From positions 1 through 42,612 of the forward strand of contig JADZFO010000037.1 in assembly GCA_020849855.1 (NCBI GenBank): a stretch of 42,612 bases of DNA. The letters run 5' to 3'. The position numbers and the translations under genes are program-made. Under the pieces are notes generated by a model, which saw only the letters and a list, made by a program, of their open reading frames with translations, was not told the DNA's origin and made no database searches. Source of the stretch: a bacterium. GTDB taxonomy: Bacteria > 4484-113 > JAFGCY01. Shown here piece by piece: positions 24,332-33,974 of the stretch (position 1 is the first letter of the stretch; each line of letters starts with the position of its first letter).

Positions 24332-24667
24332 TCAAAGCTTGTCGATGATTCTCGCCCGCCCCGGTTCAAAGGGCGAAAGTTCGCAGCGCACGCGGTCGCC
24401 CGGCGCCAGACCGATCAGGCGAACCTTTAGTTTAGCACTTTTTTCCGCCCAAATGCAACGCCCGGCGCCATTTTCGCCCGAAACTCCCCCCAGGTTTTCC
24501 CCGCCTGCCCCGCTGAACAGCAGATGGCTGGGGTCATGGGGCAAGGGAGCACCGGTCCGGGCGAGCTCAACATCCAGCTCCACGCAGACCTGGCCCCCGG
24601 GGACAAGCTCTTTTACCGTGCCTTCCACCCGGATTATCTTCTCGACCGCGCTATCCACCGCCGGCAC
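24332..24667 (-). CDS. infA: Translation initiation factor IF-1 with an internal insertion
   Basis: A 111-residue OB-fold protein, where IF-1 is normally about 72. The start IIRVEGTVKELVPGGQVCVEL (11-31) and the end RLIGLAPGDRVRCELSPFEPGRARI (83-107) align well with IF-1. Between them about 38 residues (32-70), Gly/Ala/Asn-rich in the second half, are inserted in a loop of the barrel. Its start lies inside the end of map, overlapping by 17 bases. The map-infA-rpmJ-rpsM order supports identity. Function in subunit joining and A-site blocking is expected but the insertion would project from the fold. Confidence 0.88.
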   Translation of the reverse strand: MPAVDSAVEKIIRVEGTVKELVPGGQVCVELDVELARTGAPLPHDPSHLLFSGAGGENLGGVSGENGAGRCIWAEKSAKLKVRLIGLAPGDRVRCELSPFEPGRARIIDKL

Positions 24668-25445
24668 CCCCGAAGCGCTCGCGCGCCTCCGCGTCCTGGG
24701 TGTCGGTCAGGATCCAGCCGCGGCCCTCCCAGCAGGCGACGGTATGCTCAAAATGCGCCGCCCGGGAGGCATCGGCCGTCCGGTAACACCAGTTGTCGGC
24801 CGCCAGGATGATCTGCGTGCTGCCCAGCGAGGCCATCGGCTCGATGGCGATCACCCAGCCGTCCTGCACGATGGGCCGCCGGCCGCCGGGGTCGAAGTTG
24901 TAGACCGTCGGCTCCTCATGCAGCGAAAAGCCCACCCCGTGCCCGGTCAGCTCCATGATGATGCCCAGCTGGTGCTGCACCAGCACCCGCTGGATCGCCC
25001 GGCTGACGTTCGCCAGGGGCTGGCGCGCCGTCAGGGCCGCGATGCCGGCATAAAGCGACTCGCGCGTGCCCTTCAGCAGGCGCTGGATGTCCGCCGGCGG
25101 ATCGTCGCCTACATAATATGTGCGGGCTGAATCGCTGATATAGCCGCCAAGATCAACGCCCAGGTCAATGCTGACCACATCGCCGGCCTTCAGCTTCTGC
25201 TGGCCGGGGATGCCGTGGACGACCTCATCGTTGAAGCTGATGCAGGTCTGGCGCGGATAGCCCTTATAGCCCAGGAAAGCCGACTTCGCGCCCTCGCGCT
25301 CCAGAAAGCCGCGGGCGAAGTCGTCCAGTTCCAGCGCGGAGACACCCGGCTGCAGCATCGGCGCGAGGGCCTCGTGCAGGCGGGAGAGGACCTGGCCGCT
25401 GCGCCAGATGCCCTGGATGTCCGCGAAGGACTTAAGCCGGAGCAT
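24651..25445 (-). CDS. map: Methionine aminopeptidase, type I
   Basis: A 264-residue enzyme that removes the initiator methionine. The five metal ligands are at Asp94, Asp105, His169, Glu202 and Glu233, with the assisting His77 in VVHGIP; spacing matches E. coli. No N-terminal extension or SEC-C motif is present. It overlaps adk by 14 bases and infA by 17. Confidence 0.96.
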   Translation of the reverse strand: MLRLKSFADIQGIWRSGQVLSRLHEALAPMLQPGVSALELDDFARGFLEREGAKSAFLGYKGYPRQTCISFNDEVVHGIPGQQKLKAGDVVSIDLGVDLGGYISDSARTYYVGDDPPADIQRLLKGTRESLYAGIAALTARQPLANVSRAIQRVLVQHQLGIIMELTGHGVGFSLHEEPTVYNFDPGGRRPIVQDGWVIAIEPMASLGSTQIILAADNWCYRTADASRAAHFEHTVACWEGRGWILTDTQDAEARERFGGAGGG

Positions 25446-26091
25446 GTTCTTCCAGCCCCAGCAGCGCGCCGATGCTCGCGGCGAGCTCGCTTATCGGCTG
25501 CTCGGCGGGTATCTCGCGCAGCAGCCGGCGCTCGCGGTAATAGTCCAGTACCGGCACGGTCTGCTCAAAGTAGACTTCCAGGCGCCGGGCGAAGACCTCT
25601 TCGGTGTCGTCGGCGCGCTGGACCAGGTTGCCGCTGTCCCGGTCGCAGAGCATGTCGCTCTTGGGCGGGGCGCTGACAAGGTTATAGATAGTTCCGCACT
25701 TGTCGCAGACGCGCCGGTTGATGATGCGGCTCATCAGTTCGCTGCGGTCAAGGTTCAGGTAGAGCGCGTGGTCCAGGCGGCGTTCCACATCCGCCAGGCC
25801 CTCACCCAGCACGCGGGCCTGGTCCAGGTTGCGGGGGAAGCCGTCGAACATGATCCGGCCCTCGCCCATCTCGCGGATGAACTTGCCGATCAGCGCGCGG
25901 ATGATCTCGATGGGCACCAGTTCGCCGCGGTTGATGTAACTCGCGATCTGCTGGCCCAGCTCCGAGCCGGTGGCCGCCTCCTGCCGCAGGACCTTGCCGG
26001 TGTCGAAATGGTAGAAGCCATAGCGATCACGCAGCAGGGCAGCCTGTGTGCCCTTGCCACTAGCCGGGGGTCCAAGAAGGACGATTATCAC
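25432..26091 (-). CDS. adk: Adenylate kinase with zinc-type LID
   Basis: A 219-residue long-form adenylate kinase balancing AMP, ADP and ATP. The P-loop is GPPASGKGT (7-15), the NMP-binding site shows FDGFPRNLDQA, and the LID domain holds CDKC followed later by CDRD, a Cys-Cys-Cys-Asp zinc site. It overlaps map and follows secY by 12 bases in the standard spc order. Confidence 0.96.
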   Translation of the reverse strand: MIIVLLGPPASGKGTQAALLRDRYGFYHFDTGKVLRQEAATGSELGQQIASYINRGELVPIEIIRALIGKFIREMGEGRIMFDGFPRNLDQARVLGEGLADVERRLDHALYLNLDRSELMSRIINRRVCDKCGTIYNLVSAPPKSDMLCDRDSGNLVQRADDTEEVFARRLEVYFEQTVPVLDYYRERRLLREIPAEQPISELAASIGALLGLEEHAPA

Positions 26092-26103
26092 AGCTCACCT
26101 CGC

Positions 26104-27399
<1,296 letters not shown>

Positions 27400-27401
27400 G
27401 C

Positions 27402-27851
27402 CTAAATTACCTCGCAGGTACCGCCGGCCTTCTCCACCGCTTCACGGGCCTTGTGGCTGAAGGCGTGCAGTTTGAAATGCAGCTGCTTGTCAATGCCGCC
27501 GTCGCCCAGCAGCTTCACGGCCAGGCCGCGCAGCTTCTTGGGCAGGAGACTGCGGGTCTCCAGGTACATCAGGTCGATTGTAGTACCTGCCTCGGCCTCA
27601 GCGAGGTCGCGCAGGTTGACCGCATGGAAGTAAACCTTGCGGTGGTTCTTGAAGCCGCCCATCTTGGGCAGGTGCCGGACCAGGGGCTGCTGGCCGCCCT
27701 CAAAGCGCGGCTTCTGGCCGTTGCCGCTGCGCGAGCCGTAGCCCTTGTGGCCGCGGCCGGCGGTCTTGCCCTGGCCCGCGGCGATGCCGCGGCCGATGCG
27801 CTTGCGCTCGGCGACGTTGCTCGGGTGCTGGTTGATCTCGATGACTGCCAT
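27402..27851 (-). CDS. rplO: 50S ribosomal protein L15
   Basis: A 149-residue protein with the KRIGRGIAAGQGKTAGRGHKG loop and the ending HAFSHKAREAVEKAGGTCEVI. It follows rpsE by three bases, so rpmD (L30), usually between the two, is missing. Confidence 0.96.
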   Translation of the reverse strand: MAVIEINQHPSNVAERKRIGRGIAAGQGKTAGRGHKGYGSRSGNGQKPRFEGGQQPLVRHLPKMGGFKNHRKVYFHAVNLRDLAEAEAGTTIDLMYLETRSLLPKKLRGLAVKLLGDGGIDKQLHFKLHAFSHKAREAVEKAGGTCEVI

Positions 27852-27854
27852 CGT

Positions 27855-28499
27855 TTACTCCTCGCCTCCGCCCGGGTTCTCAGCGGCGGGGGCCTCAGCC
27901 TCCGGCTCGCTGGTCTCGATGGCCGCGAGGGCCTCCTCGGCCTTGCCGCGGCGGACATCCGCGACGAAGCGGCCGGCGGCGTCCATCTTCTCGCCGCTGC
28001 GCACGCGCAGCAGGAACTCCGGTCCGCTCATCTGGCGCAGGGCCTCGAAGGTCACCTTCGCGCAGTTGATCGGGCGGTTGGAGCCGTGGAACTTCGCCGA
28101 AACGTCCTCATAGCCGGCCAGGTGCAGGATCGCGCGGGCCGGGCCGCCGGCGATGATGCCGTGACCCTTCTTGGCCGGACGCATGGTGATCGTGCTGGCG
28201 CAGGCGTGGGTCTGGACCTCGTAAGGAATCGTGCTGCCCTTCTTGGAAACGGTGATCATCACCCGCTTGGCGTCATCGACGGCCTTGCGGATCGCCTCGA
28301 CAACTTCCATGGCCTTGCCGTAGCCCAGGCCGACGCGGTTCTTCTTGTCGCCCACCGCCACCAGGGCCGTGAACTTGAAGTTGCGTCCGCCCTTGACCAC
28401 CTTGGCCACGCGGTTGATGTAAATCACCGACTCCTCAAACTCCTGCGCCTCCGGCTGGAAGTCGCGGGGGGGACGGCTGTCACTGCGCATTCTGCCCAT
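27855..28499 (-). CDS. rpsE: 30S ribosomal protein S5
   Basis: A 214-residue protein, longer than the usual 165-175 because of an acidic Ala/Glu/Pro-rich tail of about 30 residues. Core blocks are INRVAKVVKGGRNFKFTALV, PAKKGHGIIAGGPARAIL and EDVSAKFHGSNRPIN. ATG at 28499 is used: GGAG lies seven bases upstream and the longer frame to 28580 runs inside rplR. One base separates the rplR stop from this start. Confidence 0.95.
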   Translation of the reverse strand: MGRMRSDSRPPRDFQPEAQEFEESVIYINRVAKVVKGGRNFKFTALVAVGDKKNRVGLGYGKAMEVVEAIRKAVDDAKRVMITVSKKGSTIPYEVQTHACASTITMRPAKKGHGIIAGGPARAILHLAGYEDVSAKFHGSNRPINCAKVTFEALRQMSGPEFLLRVRSGEKMDAAGRFVADVRRGKAEEALAAIETSEPEAEAPAAENPGGGEE

Positions 28500-28500
28500 A

Positions 28501-28866
28501 TTAGAACTCCAGCCCGCCTTCGCGGGCGCTGTCGGCCAGCGCCTTGACGCAGCCGTGGTACTTGTAGCCGCCGCGGTCAAAGACCACCTTGCTCACACCG
28601 GCGGCCTTGGCCGCGGTGGCGATGGCCCCACCGACCAGCTTGGCCTTATCCAGCGCGGGCTTGCCGGCGCTCTCGGTCTTCAGACCCGCCTGCAGCGTGT
28701 TCGCGGAGGCCAGGGTCCTGCCGCTGGTGTCATCAATAACCTGCGCATAGAGGTGCAGGTTGGAACGGAATATCGCCAGACGCGGACGCTCGCTTGTGCC
28801 GCTCACGTTCTTGCGAAGGCGCGAGTGGCGCAGGACGGTCATATCGCGGCGTGATCTGTTTGCCAT
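28501..28866 (-). CDS. rplR: 50S ribosomal protein L18
   Basis: A 121-residue 5S rRNA-binding protein with [20 protein letters not shown] and [19 protein letters not shown]. It overlaps rplF by one base. Confidence 0.96.
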   Translation of the reverse strand: MANRSRRDMTVLRHSRLRKNVSGTSERPRLAIFRSNLHLYAQVIDDTSGRTLASANTLQAGLKTESAGKPALDKAKLVGGAIATAAKAAGVSKVVFDRGGYKYHGCVKALADSAREGGLEF

Positions 28867-29402
28867 TACTTAGCTCCCGCCTTGCCAGCCTTGCGGCGGA
28901 CGAATTCACCACGGTAGCGGATGCCCTTGCCCTTGTAAGGCTCGACCTTGCGCACCCGGCGGATGGCAGCGGCGATGAAGCCGACGACCTGCTTGTCGAT
29001 ACCCTTGACTTCGCAGACGCTGCCCTTGATTTCACAGTTGACGCCTTCCGGCAGGTCAATAGTGATGGTATGGGAGTAGCCCATGTTCATCACCACCTGG
29101 CGGCCGCGGACTTCCCACTTGTAACCGGTGCCTTCCAGCTCCAGGATCTTGCTGAAGCCCTGGGTCACGCCGACCACCAGGTTGTTCACCAGCGCGCGGG
29201 CCAGGCCGTGGTCAGCGCGCTCCTGGGGGCGGTTGCCGTCGCGCGAGAAGCGCAGGGCACCTTCCTCAAAGCTGTAGCTGACACTGGCCGGGATGACCGT
29301 GCTCAGGCTGCCCAGCGGACCCTTGGCGCTGAAGTTGACTCCCTCAGCCTTCAGCTCCACGCCCGCGGGCACCGTAATGACCTTGTTACCTACTCGTGAC
29401 AT
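28866..29402 (-). CDS. rplF: 50S ribosomal protein L6
   Basis: A 178-residue two-repeat protein: [20 protein letters not shown], and the C-terminal block [21 protein letters not shown] followed by [14 protein letters not shown]. Normal length and position between rpsH and rplR. Confidence 0.97.
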   Translation of the reverse strand: MSRVGNKVITVPAGVELKAEGVNFSAKGPLGSLSTVIPASVSYSFEEGALRFSRDGNRPQERADHGLARALVNNLVVGVTQGFSKILELEGTGYKWEVRGRQVVMNMGYSHTITIDLPEGVNCEIKGSVCEVKGIDKQVVGFIAAAIRRVRKVEPYKGKGIRYRGEFVRRKAGKAGAK

Positions 29403-29411
29403 GACGTTCTC

Positions 29412-29831
29412 CTACCAGACCTTCACGAGCAGCTCACCGCCAACGTTCTCGTTGCGGGCCTGCTTGTCGGAGATGACTCCACGGCTGGTCGACAGAATGC
29501 TGATGCCCAGGCCGCCGCGCACGCGGGGCAGCTCACCACGGCCGACGTAAACCCGGCGGCCGGGGCTGCTGATGCGCTGCAGCTGCGTGATCGGGCTCAC
29601 CGTGCGCAGGCTGTCGGCATAGCGCAGATTGACCTTGATGTTCCTGACCTTGGTGCCCTTGTGGTTCGCGGACTCCACCGTTTCAAAGCCGTCAATGAAA
29701 CCCTCGGCGGCGAGGATGCGGCAGATCTCGGCCTTCAGGCGGCTGAACGGCGCCTCCACACTGGCCTTGCGGCTGTGGACGCCATTGCGGATCACGGTGA
29801 TGAAGTCGGCGATGGGATCGCTTACGCTCAT
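29412..29831 (-). CDS. rpsH: 30S ribosomal protein S8
   Basis: A 139-residue protein with DPIADFITVIRNG at the start and STSRGVISDKQARNENVGGE near the end, both classic S8 blocks that contact 16S rRNA. In E. coli S8 represses the spc operon; whether this holds here is not visible. Confidence 0.97.
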   Translation of the reverse strand: MSVSDPIADFITVIRNGVHSRKASVEAPFSRLKAEICRILAAEGFIDGFETVESANHKGTKVRNIKVNLRYADSLRTVSPITQLQRISSPGRRVYVGRGELPRVRGGLGISILSTSRGVISDKQARNENVGGELLVKVW

Positions 29832-29841
29832 TCCAAAACTC

Positions 29842-30027
29842 CTACCAACTACTCTTGGTCACGCCGGGGATGAGACCCTTGAGGGCCAGCTCGCGGAACT
29901 GGTTGCGGCAGATGCGGAAGATCCGCATATAACCGCGCGGGCGGCCGGTCAGTTCGCAGCGGTTGTGCTCACGAACACTGAACTTGGGACCCTTCTTCCA
30001 GGCAGCGATTTTGCTCTTCTTCGCCAT
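29842..30027 (-). CDS. rpsN: 30S ribosomal protein S14, short form with broken zinc site
   Basis: A 61-residue S14 of the short (type Z) length, ending [11 protein letters not shown]. The zinc ligands of the type Z form sit at 24, 27, 40 and 43. Here they read Cys24, Thr27, Cys40, Gln43, so two of four are lost. It lies in the usual rplE-rpsN-rpsH order. It seems to be a zinc-independent protein derived from the zinc form rather than the long Cys-free form. Confidence 0.95.
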   Translation of the reverse strand: MAKKSKIAAWKKGPKFSVREHNRCELTGRPRGYMRIFRICRNQFRELALKGLIPGVTKSSW

Positions 30028-30044
30028 GCTCTGCTATCCTCGCC

Positions 30045-30620
30045 TTAGGCCACCTTGGCCATTGACTCGTAGTCGTTGAACGGCATACCCAGAAGCTGCA
30101 GCAGCTGCGCCGCCTCCAGGTTGTTCTTGGCCGTGGTCACGATGGTGATCTGCATGCCCTTGAGGTAAACCACCTCGTCGAACACGATCTCCGGGAAGAC
30201 CAGCTGGTCCTTCAGGCCGAGGTTGTAATTGCCACGGCCGTCGAAGTTCTTCACGCTGACGCCCTGGAAGTCGCGGATACGCGGCATGGTCACGCTGAAC
30301 AGCTTGTCCAGGAAGTGCCACATCCGCATCCCGCGCAGGGTCACCATCGCGCCGATCTTCATGCCGGTACGGATCTTGAAGTTGCTGATGCTCTTGCGCG
30401 CCTTGGTCACCACCGGCTTCTGGCCGGTGATGGTCCCGAGGGTCGAGACGGCATTCTCGATGGCCTTGGGGTTGTCACGCCCCTCGCCCGCGCCGACGTT
30501 GATGACAACCTTCGTCACGCGGGGCACCATCATGATGTTGCTGTAGCCGCGCTCAGTCAGCAGCTTCTGCCGCACTTCGCTGTCATAACGCTCTTTCAGT
30601 CTGCTCGCCAGAATAGCCAT
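30045..30620 (-). CDS. rplE: 50S ribosomal protein L5
   Basis: A 191-residue 5S rRNA-binding protein with [40 protein letters not shown] and [20 protein letters not shown]. Slightly longer than the usual 179. Confidence 0.97.
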   Translation of the reverse strand: MAILASRLKERYDSEVRQKLLTERGYSNIMMVPRVTKVVINVGAGEGRDNPKAIENAVSTLGTITGQKPVVTKARKSISNFKIRTGMKIGAMVTLRGMRMWHFLDKLFSVTMPRIRDFQGVSVKNFDGRGNYNLGLKDQLVFPEIVFDEVVYLKGMQITIVTTAKNNLEAAQLLQLLGMPFNDYESMAKVA

Positions 30621-30635
30621 GTCTGTTCCTTAGCC

Positions 30636-31007
30636 TTACTGCTTGCTGTCGATGAGCTGACCGCTGCGCTTGGCATAGCGCAGGTGCTCATCGCCAACTT
30701 CCTTGCGGCCGACCCGGGAGGGACGGTTCGAGCTCTTGTCGATCACCATCACGTTGCTGATGTGAATGGGCATCGCCACGGTGATGATGCCGCTGGTCTC
30801 GCCGGCGCGGCGAGCCTTCTGATGCTTCTTGTACTCGTTGATGTGCTCGACAATGGCGGTCCACTTCTTGGCGTTGACCGAGACCACCTTGCCGCGGCGA
30901 CCGCGGTCCTTGCCGCAGATCACCAGCACTTCATCGCCCTTGCGCAGCTTGGGGCGGGTGCCCTCCTGCTGGCCGAGCGACGCGCGCTTCCAGCCCTTCA
31001 GCCTCAT
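30636..31007 (-). CDS. rplX: 50S ribosomal protein L24
   Basis: A 123-residue assembly-initiating protein with the KOW motif KLRKGDEVLVICGKDRGRRG and the block SGIITVAMPIHISNVMVID. An N-terminal lead of about 18 residues is longer than usual. It overlaps rplN by one base. Confidence 0.95.
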   Translation of the reverse strand: MRLKGWKRASLGQQEGTRPKLRKGDEVLVICGKDRGRRGKVVSVNAKKWTAIVEHINEYKKHQKARRAGETSGIITVAMPIHISNVMVIDKSSNRPSRVGRKEVGDEHLRYAKRSGQLIDSKQ

Positions 31008-31378
31008 TACAGCACCTCCGGGGCGAGGGAAATGATCTTCATGAAGCCCTTCTCGCGCAGTTCGCGCGCCACCGGGCCGAACACGCGGGTACCCACCGGG
31101 TTGAGCGTGTTCATATCAATCAGCACGGCGGCGTTGTCATCGAAGACCACGGTCGTGCCGTCCTGGCGCTGGATGGGGAAGCGCTGGCGCACGACCACCG
31201 CCTTGACCACCTGGCCCTTCTTGGCCGTGCCGCGGGGCGTGGCCTGCTTAACCGCGCCGACGATGATGTCGCCCACCTCGGCCGTCTTCTTCGTGCTGCG
31301 GCCGAGGATACGGATGACAAGGATTTCCTTGGCTCCCGTGTTGTCCGCGACCACGCAACGTGTTTCCTGCTGAATCAT
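31007..31378 (-). CDS. rplN: 50S ribosomal protein L14
   Basis: A 123-residue protein: [36 protein letters not shown] and the ending with [20 protein letters not shown]. Normal length. Confidence 0.97.
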   Translation of the reverse strand: MIQQETRCVVADNTGAKEILVIRILGRSTKKTAEVGDIIVGAVKQATPRGTAKKGQVVKAVVVRQRFPIQRQDGTTVVFDDNAAVLIDMNTLNPVGTRVFGPVARELREKGFMKIISLAPEVL

Positions 31379-31396
31379 CGAGTGCTCCCTGGCCTC

Positions 31397-31771
31397 TTAG
31401 TTGCCGCTGCCGGCCTTGTCATCGCCCGGCACAGCGCCGTCAGCGCCGACCGTCACATCAGCCTCGCCTGACAGCTGGGTCAGGTGGGCCTGCATCGTCG
31501 CGGCGTTCTTGGTGATCGGACCATGGCCGGGGGCCTGGCGCACGATCTCCACCATCAGCCACTTCTTGTGCCGGCTCAGGGGCCGGCTCTCCTCAATGCG
31601 CACCATGTCGCCGATCTGGGCCGACTGGGCCTCATCGTGCGCCATGTAACGCTTCTTGATGCGGATGAACTTCTTGTACAGCGGATGCTGCTTGGTCCGG
31701 GTGACCTCCACCACGATCGTCTTGGTCATCTTGTCAGAGACCACGATGCCGGTCTTCGTCTTGCGTGGCAT
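31397..31771 (-). CDS. rpsQ: 30S ribosomal protein S17 with C-terminal tail
   Basis: A 124-residue protein; S17 is normally about 85. The core covers KTGIVVSDKMTKTIVVEVTR to IEESRPLSRHKKWLMVEIVR. About 45 further residues form an uncharged to acidic tail (from QAPGHGPITK to the end). It abuts rpmC, sharing one base. Confidence 0.94.
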   Translation of the reverse strand: MPRKTKTGIVVSDKMTKTIVVEVTRTKQHPLYKKFIRIKKRYMAHDEAQSAQIGDMVRIEESRPLSRHKKWLMVEIVRQAPGHGPITKNAATMQAHLTQLSGEADVTVGADGAVPGDDKAGSGN

Positions 31772-32019
31772 TAGCCCTGCCCTCCATTGCGCCCGCTGGC
31801 GCCCTTCTCAGCCGCGAGCTCGCGCTCGCGCAGCAGCGTCAGGACCACTGCCAGCTTGCGCTTGGTCTCGGGCACCAGGCGGTAGTTGACCAGCCGGCCC
31901 ATCGAACGCTCGAAGCGGTTGTCGAACTGCTTGCCCTTGAGCTCGCCGACAAGGTCGCGCAGCTCGGCGTCGCTCTTGCCCTGGATGCTCTTCAGATATC
32001 TGTGTGTGCTCTGGCTCAT
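31771..32019 (-). CDS. rpmC: 50S ribosomal protein L29
   Basis: An 82-residue protein with the two-helix L29 core, ELRDLVGELKGKQFDNRFER and KRKLAVVLTLLRERE, followed by a short Gly-rich tail. The ribosome site GGAGAAAG precedes its ATG. It lies between rplP and rpsQ as usual. Confidence 0.94.
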   Translation of the reverse strand: MSQSTHRYLKSIQGKSDAELRDLVGELKGKQFDNRFERSMGRLVNYRLVPETKRKLAVVLTLLRERELAAEKGASGRNGGQG

Positions 32020-32034
32020 ATCTTTCTCCGCGGC

Positions 32035-32451
32035 CTAAAGCTCGCTCTTCTCCTCAATCCGCCAGGTGACCGGCAGCTTGTGGCCGGCGCGGGTCAGCGC
32101 CATCTTGCAGACCTCGGCGCCCAGGGCGCACTCGACCTCGAAGAGGATCTGGCCCGGGCGGATGACGGCGACGTAGCCCTCGACGTTACCCTTACCGGAA
32201 CCCTGGCGGGTCTCGGCCGGCTTCTTCGTGTAGGGCTTGTCGGGGAAAATCCGGATATAGGTGCGGCCGTACTTCTTCACCACGCGGTTGATGGCGATAC
32301 GGGCCGACTCGATCTGGTTCGCCGTGATCCAGGCGGCCTCGAGGGTCTGCAGGCCGAACTGCCCGTAGAGAACCTCATTGTTGTGGTAGGCCTTGCCCTT
32401 GCGGCGGCCGCGGTGCGGGCGGCGGTACCTTACGCGACTGGGGGTAAGCAT
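32035..32451 (-). CDS. rplP: 50S ribosomal protein L16
   Basis: A 138-residue protein near the peptidyl transferase centre, with MLTPSRVRYRRPHRGR, FGLQTLEAAWITANQIESAR and FPDKPYTKKPAETRQGSGKG. Its ATG directly follows the rpsC stop without a gap. Confidence 0.97.
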   Translation of the reverse strand: MLTPSRVRYRRPHRGRRKGKAYHNNEVLYGQFGLQTLEAAWITANQIESARIAINRVVKKYGRTYIRIFPDKPYTKKPAETRQGSGKGNVEGYVAVIRPGQILFEVECALGAEVCKMALTRAGHKLPVTWRIEEKSEL

Positions 32452-33111
32452 TTAAGCGGCCTCCTTCCTGGCACGGCGCGGGATAACGTCGCCCGTGTAG
32501 ATCCAGACCTTGACGCCGATGGCGCCATAGATGGTGCGGGCCACGCCCTGGCTGTAGTCAATCTTGGCGCGCAGGGTGTGCAGGGGAATGCGGCCCTTGA
32601 TCTGCCACTCCGTGCGGCTCATTTCGGCGCCGTTCAGGCGGCCGGAGACCATCAGCTTGACGCCCTTGGCCCCCGCCTGCTGGCAGCGCTTCATCGTCTG
32701 GCGCAGGACGCGGCGGAAGTTGACACGCTTCTCGATCTGCTGCGCCACGTTCTGCATCACGACCTCGGCGGACAGGTCCGGCTTGGTCTCCTCGAAGAAG
32801 TCGATGTGGATGTCCTTGGCGGTCTTGACCATGCGGGCCAGCTTCGCCTTCAGCTCATCGCGGCGCGCGCCGCCCTTGCCCACGGCGATACCCAGGCGGG
32901 TCACATAGCAGTTGATGATCAGCTTGCCCACATAGCGCTGGATATGGACGCGGCTGCACTGGGCGCTGGCCAGCTCCTTGTCCAGGAACTTGCGGATCCT
33001 GATGTCCTCAACCAGATAGGTGCCAAAGCCCTTGGGGTCGGCATACCAGGTGGAATCCCAGCTTTCCAGGATACCCAGCCTGAAGCCCTTCGGATGTGTT
33101 TTCTGTCCCAC
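32452..33111 (-). CDS. rpsC: 30S ribosomal protein S3
   Basis: A 219-residue head protein with a KH domain, starting VGQKTHPKGFRLGILESWDS and containing VGKGGARRDELKAKLARMVK. GTG at 33111 is the right start: AAGGAG lies eight bases upstream and S3 proteins begin GQKTHP. The frame stays open 26 codons further but overlaps rplV and is not S3-like. Confidence 0.96.
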   Translation of the reverse strand: MGQKTHPKGFRLGILESWDSTWYADPKGFGTYLVEDIRIRKFLDKELASAQCSRVHIQRYVGKLIINCYVTRLGIAVGKGGARRDELKAKLARMVKTAKDIHIDFFEETKPDLSAEVVMQNVAQQIEKRVNFRRVLRQTMKRCQQAGAKGVKLMVSGRLNGAEMSRTEWQIKGRIPLHTLRAKIDYSQGVARTIYGAIGVKVWIYTGDVIPRRARKEAA

Positions 33112-33133
33112 TGATCTTCTCCTTGCCTCTGTC

Positions 33134-33592
33134 CTAACCCGCCGTCTCAGCCTTCTTGCGGCTGCGGGGCGTCTTGCTGGCCGGGGCACTCTCGCCGCCG
33201 GACTTGCTGGCCTTGGATGCCGCGCCCGCCGAAGCCCGCTGCTGAGCGGCGCGCAGGCTGGACTGCAGGTCCAGCACCACGGTGACGTGGCAGCTGCGCT
33301 TGGCTATGCGGTAGGCCCGGCCGCGGGCCTGCGGCTGGATACGCTTAAGCATGTGGCCCTGGTCAACGATGACATTGGCCACTTCCAGGTTACGGCGGTC
33401 AAGCTGGTGGTTGTGCTCGGCATTGGCGGCTGCGCTGCGCACCAGCTTGGCCAGGGCCTGGCACACCGGGCTGCTCTGCAGCTCCAGGATCGCGAGGGCG
33501 CGGTCCACCGGCTGGCCTTTGACCGTGCCGGCGAAGCGGCGCGCCTTGAGCGCCGGTACGCCGAGATCACTGAGGCGGGCGATGACTTTCAC
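33134..33592 (-). CDS. rplV: 50S ribosomal protein L22 with C-terminal tail
   Basis: A 152-residue protein. The L22 core includes [20 protein letters not shown] and the tunnel-loop block [18 protein letters not shown]. About 40 residues follow as an Ala/Ser/Lys-rich tail, which is longer than in most bacteria. It overlaps rpsS by four bases. Confidence 0.95.
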   Translation of the reverse strand: MKVIARLSDLGVPALKARRFAGTVKGQPVDRALAILELQSSPVCQALAKLVRSAAANAEHNHQLDRRNLEVANVIVDQGHMLKRIQPQARGRAYRIAKRSCHVTVVLDLQSSLRAAQQRASAGAASKASKSGGESAPASKTPRSRKKAETAG

Positions 33593-33867
33593 TTCTTGCC
33601 CTTCCTTTCGTCCTTGATGTGGCTGCGGAAGGCCCGGGTCGGCGCGAACTCACCGAAGCGGTGGCCCACCAGGTCCTCGGTCACGAACACCGGGAACCAG
33701 CGCTTGCCGTTGTAGACCTCAAAGTTGTGGCCCAGGAACTCGGGCACGATCATCGACGCGCGTGACCAGGTGCGGATCACCTTGCGCTCGCCGCTCTTCT
33801 CCAGCCTGTCGATCTTCTCGATCAGGCTGTAGTGTACGTAAGGTCCCTTTTTAGTCGATCTGCTCAT
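33589..33867 (-). CDS. rpsS: 30S ribosomal protein S19
   Basis: A 92-residue head protein: [39 protein letters not shown] and [15 protein letters not shown] at 33867 matches the family start. An in-frame GTG at 33903 would add twelve residues; AGGAG lies close to it, so it cannot be excluded. Confidence 0.95.
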   Translation of the reverse strand: MSRSTKKGPYVHYSLIEKIDRLEKSGERKVIRTWSRASMIVPEFLGHNFEVYNGKRWFPVFVTEDLVGHRFGEFAPTRAFRSHIKDERKGKK

Positions 33868-33974
33868 ATCAGTTCTCTTCTGTTTGGGCGAGTCTTGACT
33901 CACCCTCTCCTGCCATCACAACTGTCAGCCCGGGGCTGCACTCCTGGAGGACGGCCCGGGGGCCGCCCCTGCAA
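33868..33974 (-). other. GC-rich gap between rplB and rpsS
   Basis: At about 107 bases this is a large gap for the operon. It holds GC-rich self-complementary words around 33929-33970 (CCCGGGGC and GCCCGGGGGCC) that could fold on the transcript. No gene is seen. Confidence 0.4.

Noticed and set aside
24301..25130. Plus-strand frame of 273 residues over infA and map
   Set aside because: It is a high-GC shadow opposite two recognisable genes, as are the other long plus-strand frames between 4 and 40 kb.
28500..28580. Longer N-terminus of S5
   Set aside because: It lies within rplR; the ATG at 28499 has a GGAG site and gives the family start.
33112..33189. Longer N-terminus of S3
   Set aside because: It is Arg-rich, lies inside rplV, and a GTG with a strong ribosome site at 33111 gives the normal S3 start.
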